DNA of 64,000 bases from Flagellimonas profundi (GTDB lineage: Bacteria > Bacteroidota > Bacteroidia > Flavobacteriales > Flavobacteriaceae), in contig NZ_JAFLNM010000001.1 of NCBI RefSeq assembly GCF_017313275.1, positions 1,426,001 through 1,490,000 of the forward strand. The letters run 5' to 3'. The stretch's first letter is position 1. Every line of letters starts with the position of its first letter. The position numbers and the translations under genes were made by a program. The notes under the pieces are model-generated. The model saw only the letters and a program-made list of their open reading frames with translations, was not told where the DNA came from and ran no database searches. This document shows positions 51,634-60,718 of this stretch, piece by piece.

Positions 51634-52851
51634 ATGATGCGTTTACACAGAAACTTGGTATTTGCCGTAATTGATGCCCTTCACATGATTTTTAACGAGG
51701 GGGAATATGCCGATAAGGTGATTGAAAAAGTATTGCGCTACGATAAACGCTGGGGTTCTCGCGATCGTGGATTCATAGCTGAGACCACCTATGATATTGT
51801 TAGATGGAAACGCCTGTATTCCGAAATAGCCGAAGTGCACGAACCTTATAGCAAACCTCATTTGTTTCGATTGTTCGGTGTTTGGTGCGTATTGCGAGGT
51901 ATCCGAATTCCAGATTGGAAACAGTTGGAAGGCACCCCCGAACGTCGTATTAAAGGTAGGTTCGATGAATTATCCAAAATCCGAAAGTTCAGGGAGTCGA
52001 TTCCCGATTGGATGGATGAACTCGGGGAAAAATCGTTGGGCACCGAACTTTGGACCAAAGAAATTGCCGCCCAAAATCAACAAGCAGACGTAATTCTACG
52101 AACCAATACGCTCAAGGTACCTAAGCCACAGTTGAAATCATTTTTGGCCAAAGAAGATATCGCGACCGAGTTTATAGAGGGTTATCCCGATGCTTTGAAG
52201 CTTGTTGAGCGGAAAAATGTTTTTGTGACCCAGGCCTTTAAAGATGGATTGTTCGAAGTCCAGGATGCCTCTTCCCAGTTGGTCGCTCCATTTTTGGAGG
52301 TAGAACCGGGACAACGTGTGATAGATGCCTGTGCGGGTGCAGGTGGAAAAACCCTTCACCTAGCTTCTCAAATGCAGAACAAAGGACAGTTAATTGCTTT
52401 GGATATTTATGAAAGTAAATTGAAAAAACTAAAGAAACGAGCCAGAAGAAATGGTGTACACAATGTAGAGACGAGAGTGATCGATTCCACCAAAGTAATC
52501 AAGAAACTTCACAATAGTGCCGACCGTGTATTACTCGATGCTCCCTGTTCAGGTTTGGGGGTGATCAAACGAAACCCTGACTCCAAATGGAAACTGGAAC
52601 CCGAATTTGTAGACCGGATAATGGTAGTTCAACAAGATATTCTTCAGAACTACAGTAAAATGGTGAAAAAAGGAGGGCAAATGGTCTATGCCACCTGCTC
52701 CATTCTGCCACAAGAAAATTCGGAACAGGTCAAAAAGTTCTTGGAATCCGAAAGTGGAAAGGATTTTGAGTTCGTTAGAGAGCGAAACGTATTTGCTTCG
52801 GAAACGGGTTTTGATGGGTTTTATATGGCCTTATTGAAGAAAAAACCCTGA
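51634..52851 (+). CDS. RsmB-like 16S rRNA (cytosine-C5) methyltransferase, NOL1/NOP2/Sun family
   Basis: 405 residues. Starts MMRLHRNLVFAVIDALHMIF (ATG at 51634 or 51637). The N-terminal ~150 residues are the NusB-like region seen in RsmB. The SAM-dependent domain has motif I DACAGAGGKTLHL, motif IV DAPCSGLGVIKRNPD with Cys305, and motif VI YATCSILPQEN with Cys355, the catalytic Cys of the family; both are kept. The overall plan is that of bacterial m5C methyltransferases such as RsmB. It may equally be another NOP2-type enzyme in this lineage. Monocistronic, with a candidate promoter just upstream. Confidence 0.87.
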   Translation: MMRLHRNLVFAVIDALHMIFNEGEYADKVIEKVLRYDKRWGSRDRGFIAETTYDIVRWKRLYSEIAEVHEPYSKPHLFRLFGVWCVLRGIRIPDWKQLEGTPERRIKGRFDELSKIRKFRESIPDWMDELGEKSLGTELWTKEIAAQNQQADVILRTNTLKVPKPQLKSFLAKEDIATEFIEGYPDALKLVERKNVFVTQAFKDGLFEVQDASSQLVAPFLEVEPGQRVIDACAGAGGKTLHLASQMQNKGQLIALDIYESKLKKLKKRARRNGVHNVETRVIDSTKVIKKLHNSADRVLLDAPCSGLGVIKRNPDSKWKLEPEFVDRIMVVQQDILQNYSKMVKKGGQMVYATCSILPQENSEQVKKFLESESGKDFEFVRERNVFASETGFDGFYMALLKKKP

Positions 52852-52871
52852 AAATCTTTCGACCTTCAGGG
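52846..52871. terminator. Hairpin between RsmB-like and M20 genes
   Basis: Stem CCCTGAA / TTCAGGG with a 12-base loop; it begins inside the last codons of the RsmB-like gene. No strong T-run, so confidence is moderate. Confidence 0.5.
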
Positions 52872-52896
52872 CTTCAACTTATCTTGGAGTAAGTTC

Positions 52897-54489
52897 CTAT
52901 TCCTCTATCGTAGGATATTCCACACCCAATTGTTCCAAATAGGTATCATACTTGGTTTCATCATAGTAGAATGCTTCCAAAGCTGGTCGGAACATATCCT
53001 GCTTATCCTTGTTCAAGAAGGTTGGTGGCATATCATCTGCAGAAATCATAGGTTCATATTTTGTTTCCTTGGTCTGCTCATTGTTGAAATAATCCCAAGC
53101 TTGGGTCAATAGTTCTGGTTTCAACAAGAAATCCATAATGGTCATAGCCTCGGCTTTTGCCCCTGCGGTTGCCCCTTTATGTGCGATCGGTGTAGCCATA
53201 GCGATAGCATTTGCCCAGTGGTGGCCAGGTAATCCAGGTATGTTCGATGGAAAACGCATGGTAACCGTAGGCACTTTCCAAGAAATATCTCCGATATCAT
53301 CAGAACCTCCGCTAACAGGTTCCAAAACTGGTAGGCCTATTTCGGACAATTCGGTAGGCAGCCCTTCTATTTTTCTGGATTCAACCTGAGTTTGAACCGC
53401 TTTAGCTAGTTGTTGGTCCGCCTCTGTCCATTCCGGGAGTCCTACTTGCTTAATGTTTTCGTACATGGTCTCGGCAATCACTTTGTTGTAGTGTCTTGGC
53501 CATGCTGTACCCAACACACGGGATGTCATTGTAGTTCCGGTCATCATGGCCGCACCCTTGGCAATATCGTTGGCCTCGGCATACATTTCCATAATTCCCT
53601 CATAAGTCACATCCCTAAAGTAGAACCAAATTCCAGCTTTGGAGGGCACCACATTGGGTTGGTCTCCTGCATCGGTAAAAATGGAATGGGAACGTTTTAA
53701 TGGGTGCAAATGCTCCCTTTTGTAATTCCATCCCACATTCATAAGTTCCGCGGCATCCAAGGCACTGCGTCCCCTCCAAGGAGCTCCGGCAGAATGTGCG
53801 GCTTCACCTTCAAACATATATTCCACGGAAATCAGTCCAGTTCCCCGGGTAGGTCCCCAAGAAACACTCAAGTTACTGCTCACATGGGTAAAAATGCACA
53901 TATCAATATCATCAAAAAGGCCATCGCGCACATACCATGCTTTGGCAGCCACCAATTCCTCGGCAATTCCAGGCCAAAGAATCAAGGTGCCCCCAATGCC
54001 CTCTTTTTCCATCACCTCTTTAACGGCCAATGCGGATGTGATGTTCAATGGAATCCCGGAGTTATGGCCTTCTCCGTGACCAGGAGCACCCTCCACAATG
54101 GGTTTGTGGTAAGCCACACCGGGGTATTGGGATGCTTTTGGGATACAATCCACATCACTGCCCAATGCGATAACAGGCCCTTCCCCATTGCTCCAAGTAG
54201 CGAACCACGCTGTAGGGATATTGGAAATGGAACGCTCAATGGTAAAGCCATTATCTTCCAAGATGCCCGTAAGGTATTTGGAACTTTCCTCTTCTTGAAA
54301 GCCCAGTTCGGCAAAACTGAAAATTTTGTCCACCATGACCTGTGTCTGCTTTTTATTGGCTTCCACGATGGCCTCTACCTCGGCTTTAAGTTTTTTGACT
54401 TGATTTTTGGAGTACTTTTTCTGTGCTGTTGAAGTGGCTACTCCGACGAACAGCATAATCCCTGATAACAGGATTTTAGTTGTTTTCAT
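52897..54489 (-). CDS. Secreted M20-family amidohydrolase (AbgB-like)
   Basis: 530 residues. Signal peptide MKTTKILLSGIMLFVGVATSTAQ. Zinc peptidase of the M20D group: EVDCIPKxxx-like start IALGSDVDCIPKASQYPG, metal-binding GAPGHGEGHNSG, GIAEELVAAKAWYV (catalytic Glu pair), the dimerisation-domain stretch EGEAAHSAGAPWRGRSALD and a late His in PGLPGHHWANAIAM. Matches aminobenzoyl-glutamate hydrolase/AbgB-type enzymes, but with a signal peptide. Real substrate probably an amide or peptide in the periplasm. Convergent with the RsmB-like gene; a near-consensus TATCTTAG box lies about 35 bases before the start. Confidence 0.9.
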   Translation of the reverse strand: MKTTKILLSGIMLFVGVATSTAQKKYSKNQVKKLKAEVEAIVEANKKQTQVMVDKIFSFAELGFQEEESSKYLTGILEDNGFTIERSISNIPTAWFATWSNGEGPVIALGSDVDCIPKASQYPGVAYHKPIVEGAPGHGEGHNSGIPLNITSALAVKEVMEKEGIGGTLILWPGIAEELVAAKAWYVRDGLFDDIDMCIFTHVSSNLSVSWGPTRGTGLISVEYMFEGEAAHSAGAPWRGRSALDAAELMNVGWNYKREHLHPLKRSHSIFTDAGDQPNVVPSKAGIWFYFRDVTYEGIMEMYAEANDIAKGAAMMTGTTMTSRVLGTAWPRHYNKVIAETMYENIKQVGLPEWTEADQQLAKAVQTQVESRKIEGLPTELSEIGLPVLEPVSGGSDDIGDISWKVPTVTMRFPSNIPGLPGHHWANAIAMATPIAHKGATAGAKAEAMTIMDFLLKPELLTQAWDYFNNEQTKETKYEPMISADDMPPTFLNKDKQDMFRPALEAFYYDETKYDTYLEQLGVEYPTIEE

Positions 54490-54611
54490 AAGGTTGGTTT
54501 TGAGTTAGCTATTATGCTCCTAAGATAGGAAAAACAACTTCAATTCGTGCCAAACTTTGGAATGTTGGATTGTTTGACCATATAGGTTAGTAAAGATTCG
54601 TCTTTTTGCTT

Positions 54612-54683
54612 AGAATGACATCATCCTGCACCCCCAAGCTGTCATTTCGAACGGTTACTGGGTATAGTCGAAGTGCGATGCGG
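54612..54683. repeat. GTCATTTCGA intergenic repeat, long copy
   Basis: AATGAC at 54614-54619 faces GTCATT at 54641-54646 across a 21-base loop; GTCATTTCGA is followed by TAGTCGA at 54665-54671. The same motif appears in short form at 23761-23787. Confidence 0.55.
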
Positions 54684-54693
54684 AATTCAATCA

Positions 54694-54852
54694 TTAAAAA
54701 ATACTCCTGATTATGTTTTTTAGAAAGTGCTTCAGAAAATTACGCCACTCCTGTTCATCATTCAGTAGAATTACAATAACGATATAGACCAAGACAACCA
54801 AGATAGCTTTCACCCATTTGTCCTGATGGTTTGATTTTTTAATGGGTTTCAT
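54694..54852 (-). CDS. Small single-helix membrane protein (52 residues)
   Basis: Start ATG at 54852, stop TAA at 54694. The chain is basic at the N-terminus (MKPIKKSNHQDKW), has one strong membrane helix (VKAILVVLVYIVIVILLN) and an amphipathic, charged end (DEQEWRNFLKHFLKNII). It has the look of a small membrane protein rather than random ORF: a basic start and 18 uninterrupted apolar residues. No homolog is known to me. No ribosome site is obvious, as is usual in this group. Stands alone in a 543-base gap. Confidence 0.45.
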   Translation of the reverse strand: MKPIKKSNHQDKWVKAILVVLVYIVIVILLNDEQEWRNFLKHFLKNIIRSIF

Positions 54853-54992
54853 ATGGATTCAAACCTAAGAAAGAAGAAATTTATATAGGATGCGGAATTG
54901 ACCTATCCCTCTTTTGGATGGATGAATGCGCTATCAACAGCACTTCGTTAACAAAACACCTTTTCTGTAGGATGGATTACGTTACAAAATCG

Positions 54993-55000
54993 TAAATTTG
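54993..55000 (+). promoter_or_regulatory. Candidate -7 box TAAATTTG for purL
   Basis: TAAATTTG, an exact TAnnTTTG match, 32 bases before the purL ATG; only TTAC is found near the -33 position. Confidence 0.45.
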
Positions 55001-55032
55001 CACTTTCTTAAACCGTTCAACGCAAAGATTGT

Positions 55033-58000
55033 ATGATCCATTTTTTTGGGGACAAGGCTACCAAGGTTTTTGCCGTCCAAACCGCTCAGGAAATCGCTCA
55101 GGAAGACACTAACAAACTGGTATGGTTGTTTGGCAACCAGCCTAAGATTGAAGCGGCGTCACTCGACGCCTTTTTTGTTGGGCCCCGTGCCGCCATGGTG
55201 ACTCCTTGGAGTACCAACGCCACCGAAATCACCCAAAATATGGGCATTACAGGAATTATCCGAATCGAGGAATTCCATGCCGTTGAAGAGGGTTTTAATG
55301 ATTTTGATCCAATGCTTTCCCAAAAATACAGGTCTTTGGGACAGGATTTGTTCACCATAGATATTGTTCCAGAGGCCATCCAAGAGATTGATGACATTGC
55401 TGCTTATAACGAAAAGGAAGGATTGGCGTTGAGCGTTGAAGAAGTGGAATACTTAGAAGGATTGGCCAAAAAATTGGACCGTAAGTTGACGGATTCCGAA
55501 GTGTTTGGTTTCAGTCAAGTGAATTCCGAGCATTGCAGACATAAAATTTTCAATGGAACTTTTGTGATCGATGGAGAAGAAAAACCCTCTTCCCTATTCA
55601 AACTGATCAAAAAGACATCCGAAGCCAACCCCAACGATATTGTTTCGGCATATAAGGACAATGTTGCTTTTATTAAAGGGCCTAAAGCGGTCCAGTTTGC
55701 ACCCAAAAGTGCGGACAGGCCGGACTTTTATGAAGAAAAAGAGTTTGATTCGGTGCTTTCGTTAAAAGCGGAAACCCATAACTTCCCAACCACTGTGGAG
55801 CCATTCAACGGCGCTGCGACAGGGTCAGGGGGCGAAATCAGGGACCGTTTGGCCGGAGGAAAAGGATCCTTGCCGTTGGCGGGAACAGCCGTTTACATGA
55901 CTTCCTACTCTCGCTTGGAGGAAAACCGTCCGTGGGAAAAAGGAATGAAAGAAAGGGATTGGTTGTACCAGACTCCGATGGATATTTTGATCAAAGCATC
56001 AAACGGTGCATCCGATTTTGGAAATAAATTCGGTCAACCCTTGATCGCTGGCTCAGTTCTAACCTTTGAGCATGAGGAAGAAGCACGAAAATTGGGCTTT
56101 GACAAAGTAATTATGATGGCCGGAGGTATTGGTTACGGAAAAAAGGACCAAGCCCTAAAAGATACTCCACATAAAGGAGACAGAATAGTTGTTCTAGGTG
56201 GTGACAACTACCGTATTGGAATGGGCGGAGCTGCCGTATCCAGCGCAGATACTGGTGAATTTAGTTCTGCCATTGAGTTGAATGCGGTACAACGTTCCAA
56301 CCCTGAAATGCAAAAACGAGCTTCAAATGCCGTTCGCGGATTGTTTGAAAGTCATGACAACCCTATCGTTTCCATTCACGATCATGGAGCCGGCGGACAC
56401 CTTAACTGTTTATCTGAATTGGTGGAGGAAACAGGGGGTACGATAGATACGGACAAGTTGCCCGTTGGAGACCCTACGCTTTCCAAAAAGGAGTTGATCG
56501 GAAACGAGTCCCAGGAACGAATGGGATTGGTGATAGGCGAAAAAGATTTGGACCTTTTGGATCGAGTTGCGGCCCGTGAACGATCCCCAATGTACAATGT
56601 GGGCGAAGTTACTGGCGACCACACCTTCAAATTTACTTCTGGCAAAACGGGTGAAACCCCAATGAACCTGGAACTTTCCGATATGTTCGGAAGCTCTCCC
56701 AAAACGATTATGGAGGATAAGACCGCCCAACAAAAATATCCAGCACTTGCTTATTCCCTGGAACATTTCCACGACTATTTGGAGCAAGTACTGCAATTGG
56801 AAGCGGTTGCCTGTAAAGATTGGTTGACCAATAAAGTGGACCGATGTGTTGGCGGACGCGTTGCAAAGCAACAATGTGCAGGACCCTTACAGTTGCCCTT
56901 GAACAATTGTGGTGTAATGGCTCTCGATTTTAAAGGAAAGGAAGGTATTGCCACCAGTATTGGCCACTCCCCAATCTCCGCTTTGATAGACCCTGTTGCG
57001 GGAAGCAGAAACAGTGTAGCGGAATCGCTGACCAATATAGTTTGGGCACCGTTAAAAAATGGTCTACAATCCGTATCCCTATCAGCTAACTGGATGTGGC
57101 CTTGCAGAAATGAAGGGGAAGATGCCCGTTTGTATTCGGCCGTGGAGTCCTTGTCGGAATTTGCAATAGATTTGGGCATCAATGTGCCCACTGGAAAGGA
57201 TTCGCTTTCCATGAAACAGAAATATAAGGATGGTGAAGTACTGTCTCCAGGGACGGTTATTATCTCCGCCGCAGCCAATTGCAATAACATCAACCAAGTG
57301 GTGGAGCCTGTTTTACAGAAAGATGGCGGTGATATTTACTACATCAACCTATCCAAAGATAGCCATAAACTGGGTGGTTCTTCCTTTGCTCAGATTTTGA
57401 ACGGTATTGGAGACGAAGCTCCTTCCGTTTTGGATGCGGGATACTTTAAAACCGCTTTCAACGCCTTGCAAGAACTCATCAAAGATGGTCAGCTATTGGC
57501 AGGTCACGATGTGGCATCAGGTGGTTTGATTACCACCTTGTTGGAACTTTGCTTTGCAGACAACGATTTGGGCGCCAACTTGGATTTATCCAGTTTGAAC
57601 GAGCAGGACATCATCAAACTATTGTTCTCTGAAAATATTGGTGTGGTGTTCCAGGCTAAAGATGCTTCGGTAGAAAATAAATTGAAAGCTGCAGGGGTTG
57701 AATTCTCCAAAATAGGTGCCCCAACATCAGAAAGCACCTTGAAAATCAAAAACAACGGTGTTGAAATAGGATTGAACATTACCTCCTTGCGTGATACTTG
57801 GTTCAAAACTTCGTATTTGTTGGACAACAAGCAAACCGCCAATGGTTTGGCCAAGGACCGCTATGACAACTACAAGGAGCAGCCCTTGCAATATAGTTTC
57901 CCAACCGAATTTAATGGTACTATACCGGAAGTTCCGACCTCAAAAAGACCCAAAGCAGCCATTCTTCGCGAAAAAGGAAGTAATTCCGAGCGTGAAATGG

Positions 58001-58698
58001 CCAATGCGATGTACTTGGCCGGTTTTGATGTGAAAGATGTACACATGACCGACCTTATTACAGGTAGGGAGACCTTGGAAGATATCCAGTTCATCGGTGC
58101 GGTAGGTGGCTTCTCCAACTCCGATGTATTGGGGAGCGCCAAAGGCTGGGCAGGTGCTTTTAAGTACAACGAAAAGGCCAATAAGGCTTTAAAGGACTTC
58201 TTTGCAAGGCCAGATACCTTATCCGTAGGGATTTGCAACGGATGCCAATTGTTCATGGAGTTGGACCTTATCAATCCAGAACACGGAACCCATGGTAGAA
58301 TGACCTATAACGATTCCCATAAGCACGAGAGCAACTTTACTTCAGTAAAGATCCAAGAAAACAATTCAGTGATGCTTTCCAGCATGGCCGGAACCACTTT
58401 GGGTGTATGGATCAGTCATGGTGAGGGTAAATTCAGTCTACCACATACGGAAGATCAATACCATATTGTGGCAAAATATGGATACGAAGGCTACCCGGCA
58501 AATCCAAACGGAAGTGATTACAACACTGCCATGCTTTGCGATAAAACAGGTAGACACTTGGTGACCATGCCACACATAGAGCGATCCACCTTCCCATGGA
58601 ACTGGGCCCACTACCCAAAGGGTAGAACCGATGTGGTTACCCCTTGGCTGCAGGCATTTGTGAATGCCAGGGAATGGTTGGAGAACTTGGAAGATTAG
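55033..58698 (+). CDS. purL: Phosphoribosylformylglycinamidine synthase (single-chain FGAM synthase)
   Basis: 1221 residues; converts FGAR to FGAM with glutamine and ATP in purine synthesis. Single-chain type with FGAR-AT domain followed by a glutaminase. Landmarks: FSQVNSEHCRHKIFNG, SLKAETHNFPTTVEPFNGAA, GGIGYGKKDQ, IHDHGAGGHLNCLSEL in the synthase half and MYLAGFDVKDVHMTDL, GFSNSDVLGSAKGWA, GICNGCQLFMEL with nucleophile Cys1068, and ISHGEGKF (His) in the glutaminase. The small and PurS-like parts are fused as in E. coli PurL (about 1295 residues). Stands alone with its own promoter box; no other pur gene is nearby. Confidence 0.97.
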   Translation: MIHFFGDKATKVFAVQTAQEIAQEDTNKLVWLFGNQPKIEAASLDAFFVGPRAAMVTPWSTNATEITQNMGITGIIRIEEFHAVEEGFNDFDPMLSQKYRSLGQDLFTIDIVPEAIQEIDDIAAYNEKEGLALSVEEVEYLEGLAKKLDRKLTDSEVFGFSQVNSEHCRHKIFNGTFVIDGEEKPSSLFKLIKKTSEANPNDIVSAYKDNVAFIKGPKAVQFAPKSADRPDFYEEKEFDSVLSLKAETHNFPTTVEPFNGAATGSGGEIRDRLAGGKGSLPLAGTAVYMTSYSRLEENRPWEKGMKERDWLYQTPMDILIKASNGASDFGNKFGQPLIAGSVLTFEHEEEARKLGFDKVIMMAGGIGYGKKDQALKDTPHKGDRIVVLGGDNYRIGMGGAAVSSADTGEFSSAIELNAVQRSNPEMQKRASNAVRGLFESHDNPIVSIHDHGAGGHLNCLSELVEETGGTIDTDKLPVGDPTLSKKELIGNESQERMGLVIGEKDLDLLDRVAARERSPMYNVGEVTGDHTFKFTSGKTGETPMNLELSDMFGSSPKTIMEDKTAQQKYPALAYSLEHFHDYLEQVLQLEAVACKDWLTNKVDRCVGGRVAKQQCAGPLQLPLNNCGVMALDFKGKEGIATSIGHSPISALIDPVAGSRNSVAESLTNIVWAPLKNGLQSVSLSANWMWPCRNEGEDARLYSAVESLSEFAIDLGINVPTGKDSLSMKQKYKDGEVLSPGTVIISAAANCNNINQVVEPVLQKDGGDIYYINLSKDSHKLGGSSFAQILNGIGDEAPSVLDAGYFKTAFNALQELIKDGQLLAGHDVASGGLITTLLELCFADNDLGANLDLSSLNEQDIIKLLFSENIGVVFQAKDASVENKLKAAGVEFSKIGAPTSESTLKIKNNGVEIGLNITSLRDTWFKTSYLLDNKQTANGLAKDRYDNYKEQPLQYSFPTEFNGTIPEVPTSKRPKAAILREKGSNSEREMANAMYLAGFDVKDVHMTDLITGRETLEDIQFIGAVGGFSNSDVLGSAKGWAGAFKYNEKANKALKDFFARPDTLSVGICNGCQLFMELDLINPEHGTHGRMTYNDSHKHESNFTSVKIQENNSVMLSSMAGTTLGVWISHGEGKFSLPHTEDQYHIVAKYGYEGYPANPNGSDYNTAMLCDKTGRHLVTMPHIERSTFPWNWAHYPKGRTDVVTPWLQAFVNAREWLENLED

Positions 58699-58824
58699 TA
58701 TTAAATAGTACTTTCGTAAGCTAAAAATTGGGGATTTTGCAAATTTTACCCTAGGTAATTGTTAAATCTGTTTCATTCTTAAAGGCTGATTTGCTATTTT
58801 GCAAACGCTTTACACATACTTACT

Positions 58825-60594
58825 ATGCAAACCGTTACCCGATTATTTGATTTCCCATATTATCAGCTTGAAAAATACCCCTTAGAAAAATCATTGGTCA
58901 CCAAAAGTGACGGCAAATGGATCGGTACATCCACAAAGGAGTACATTAACAAAGCGAATGCGGTGAGTAGGGCTTTGTTGCGTATGGGTGTTAAACCAAA
59001 CGATAAGATTGCCATTATTTCCATGACCAATCGTACGGAATGGAACATAATGGATATTGGTGTCCTTCAGATCGGTGCTCAGACGGTTCCGATATACCCT
59101 ACTATTTCGGAAGAGGATTATGAATATATCCTTAACCATTCCGAGGCCAAATATTGTTTTGTGTCCTGTGAAGAGGTTCTGGAAAAGGTACTTGCCGTAA
59201 GCTCAAAGATTAAAAATCTTGAGGAAGTATATTCCTTCAATGAACTTGAAAATTGTAAAAATTGGAAAGAATTGTTGGAATCGGGAGCTGACACATCAAA
59301 TCAAGAAGAAGTTGAAAAATTAAAAGCTAAGGTCAAGGCTGAAGATTTGGCCACCTTGATTTATACCTCTGGCACAACAGGTAAACCAAAGGGAGTAATG
59401 CTTTCGCACGATAATATTGTATCCAATGTAATTTCCAGTGAAGAAAGGGTACCTTTTGAATCCGGCGGGGTCGCTTTAAGCTTTTTACCCGTTTGCCATA
59501 TTTTCGAAAGAATGATTCTTTACCTCTATCAATATTGCGGGATCCAAATTTACTTTGCCGAAGGTCTGGACAAAATCAGTGATAACATCAAGGAGGTAAA
59601 GCCCAATGTAATGACCGTGGTGCCTCGTTTATTGGAAAAAGTATACGACGCCATCATTGCCAAAGGAGCTGCGCTCACGGGCATAAAAAAGAAACTGTTC
59701 TTCTGGGCCGTAGAAGTGGGACTTAAATTTGAACCTTATGGTGCAAATGGTTGGTGGTACGGAAAAAAATTAGGACTTGCCAGAAAATTGATTTTCAGTA
59801 AATGGAAGGAAGGTCTTGGTGGAAACTTATCTGTAATGGTTTCTGGTAGTGCTGCGCTCCAACCCAGATTAGCACGTATTTTCGGTGCTGCTGATATGCC
59901 TGTGATGGAGGGTTATGGACTAACGGAGACTTCACCCGTGATTGCAGTAAACGACCAACGAAATAGAGGTTGGAAAATTGGAACTGTAGGTAAAATTATA
60001 GATAGGGTCGAAGTAAAAATAGCAGAAGACGGAGAAATCCTATGCAAAGGACCCAATGTAATGATGGGCTATTACAAAGACCCCGAAAGAACTGCTCAAG
60101 TAATGACAGGCGACTATTTTCATACGGGTGACATAGGTGAGATCGATGCAGAAGGGTTTTTACGCATTACGGATCGTAAAAAAGAAATGTTCAAGACATC
60201 CGGTGGAAAATATGTTGCTCCCCAATTGTTGGAGAACCGCTTTAAGCAATCCCGGTTCATAGAACAAATCATGGTTGTGGGAGAAGGTGAAAAAATGCCC
60301 GCCGCTTTGATCCAACCCAACTTCGAATTTGTAAAGGAGTGGGGCAAACGCCATGATCTTAATTTAGGATCCAATACCGAAATAGTTAAAAATGAGAAAG
60401 TAATTGCGCGCGTGCAAGAGGAAGTGGATTGGGCCAATCAAGAATTTGCCAAATGGGAAAAAGTCAAGCAGTTTAGACTAACCCCCGATGTTTGGAGCGT
60501 GGAAGAAGGCCACCTCACCCCTACCATGAAGCTTAAACGAAAAATTGTCAAGGAAAAATACACATCCCTGTACAATGATATTTACGGACATTGA
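58825..60594 (+). CDS. fadD: Long-chain acyl-CoA synthetase-like AMP-dependent ligase
   Basis: 589 residues, within the usual range. ATP-dependent acyl-CoA (or acyl-AMP) ligase. Motifs in order: ATP-binding YTSGTTGKPKGVMLSH, the aryl/acyl site region VSGSAALQPRLARIF then MEGYGLTETSPVIAVN, GDYFHTGDIGEIDAEGFLRI (A5-A7) and the hinge RKKEMFKTSGGKYVAP, ending with LTPTMKLKRKIVKEKY. The TSGGKYVAP type hinge and the C-terminal stretch are those of long-chain ligases of the FadD/Faa type. It precedes the MarR/FadN/FadA genes, so it probably activates fatty acids for beta-oxidation. A strong terminator follows after 23 bases. Confidence 0.88.
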   Translation: MQTVTRLFDFPYYQLEKYPLEKSLVTKSDGKWIGTSTKEYINKANAVSRALLRMGVKPNDKIAIISMTNRTEWNIMDIGVLQIGAQTVPIYPTISEEDYEYILNHSEAKYCFVSCEEVLEKVLAVSSKIKNLEEVYSFNELENCKNWKELLESGADTSNQEEVEKLKAKVKAEDLATLIYTSGTTGKPKGVMLSHDNIVSNVISSEERVPFESGGVALSFLPVCHIFERMILYLYQYCGIQIYFAEGLDKISDNIKEVKPNVMTVVPRLLEKVYDAIIAKGAALTGIKKKLFFWAVEVGLKFEPYGANGWWYGKKLGLARKLIFSKWKEGLGGNLSVMVSGSAALQPRLARIFGAADMPVMEGYGLTETSPVIAVNDQRNRGWKIGTVGKIIDRVEVKIAEDGEILCKGPNVMMGYYKDPERTAQVMTGDYFHTGDIGEIDAEGFLRITDRKKEMFKTSGGKYVAPQLLENRFKQSRFIEQIMVVGEGEKMPAALIQPNFEFVKEWGKRHDLNLGSNTEIVKNEKVIARVQEEVDWANQEFAKWEKVKQFRLTPDVWSVEEGHLTPTMKLKRKIVKEKYTSLYNDIYGH

Positions 60595-60617
60595 TCCATC
60601 CATTTCATCAAAATATA

Positions 60618-60645
60618 AAGCCTGCACATTGCAGGCTTTTTTTTT
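60618..60645 (+). terminator. Terminator after the acyl-CoA synthetase gene
   Basis: Stem AAGCCTGC / GCAGGCTT with loop ACATT and a nine-base T-run. Confidence 0.9.
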
Positions 60646-60660
60646 GCTACTATTTAATCT

Positions 60661-60688
60661 AAATTTATTATGCATGCATAATAAATTT
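60661..60688. promoter_or_regulatory. Perfect 28-bp palindrome, candidate MarR operator
   Basis: AAATTTATTATGCA (60661-60674) followed directly by its exact reverse complement (60675-60688). It sits three bases before the TATATTTG promoter box and 31 bases before the marR ATG, so a bound dimer would cover the -33 region. MarR-type regulators bind such palindromes and usually control their own gene. Confidence 0.8.
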
Positions 60689-60691
60689 TTA

Positions 60692-60699
60692 TATATTTG
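60692..60699 (+). promoter_or_regulatory. Candidate -7 box TATATTTG of marR
   Basis: TATATTTG matches TAnnTTTG exactly and lies 20 bases before the ATG at 60719; the palindrome covers the place of the -33 element. Confidence 0.6.
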
Positions 60700-60718
60700 A
60701 GAAGATCAAACCAGTTCT

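Larger units (their letters stand above)
54490..55032. other. Gene-poor region between the M20 gene and purL
   Basis: 543 bases holding one repeat of the GTCATTTCGA class (54612-54683), a candidate 52-codon gene on the minus strand (54694-54852) and a promoter box for purL (54993-55000). No RNA gene recognised. Confidence 0.6.

Noticed and set aside
53704..54432. 242-codon open frame on the plus strand
   Set aside because: Antisense to the M20 amidohydrolase, which has clear signal peptide and metal motifs; the plus-strand product is a low-complexity shadow.
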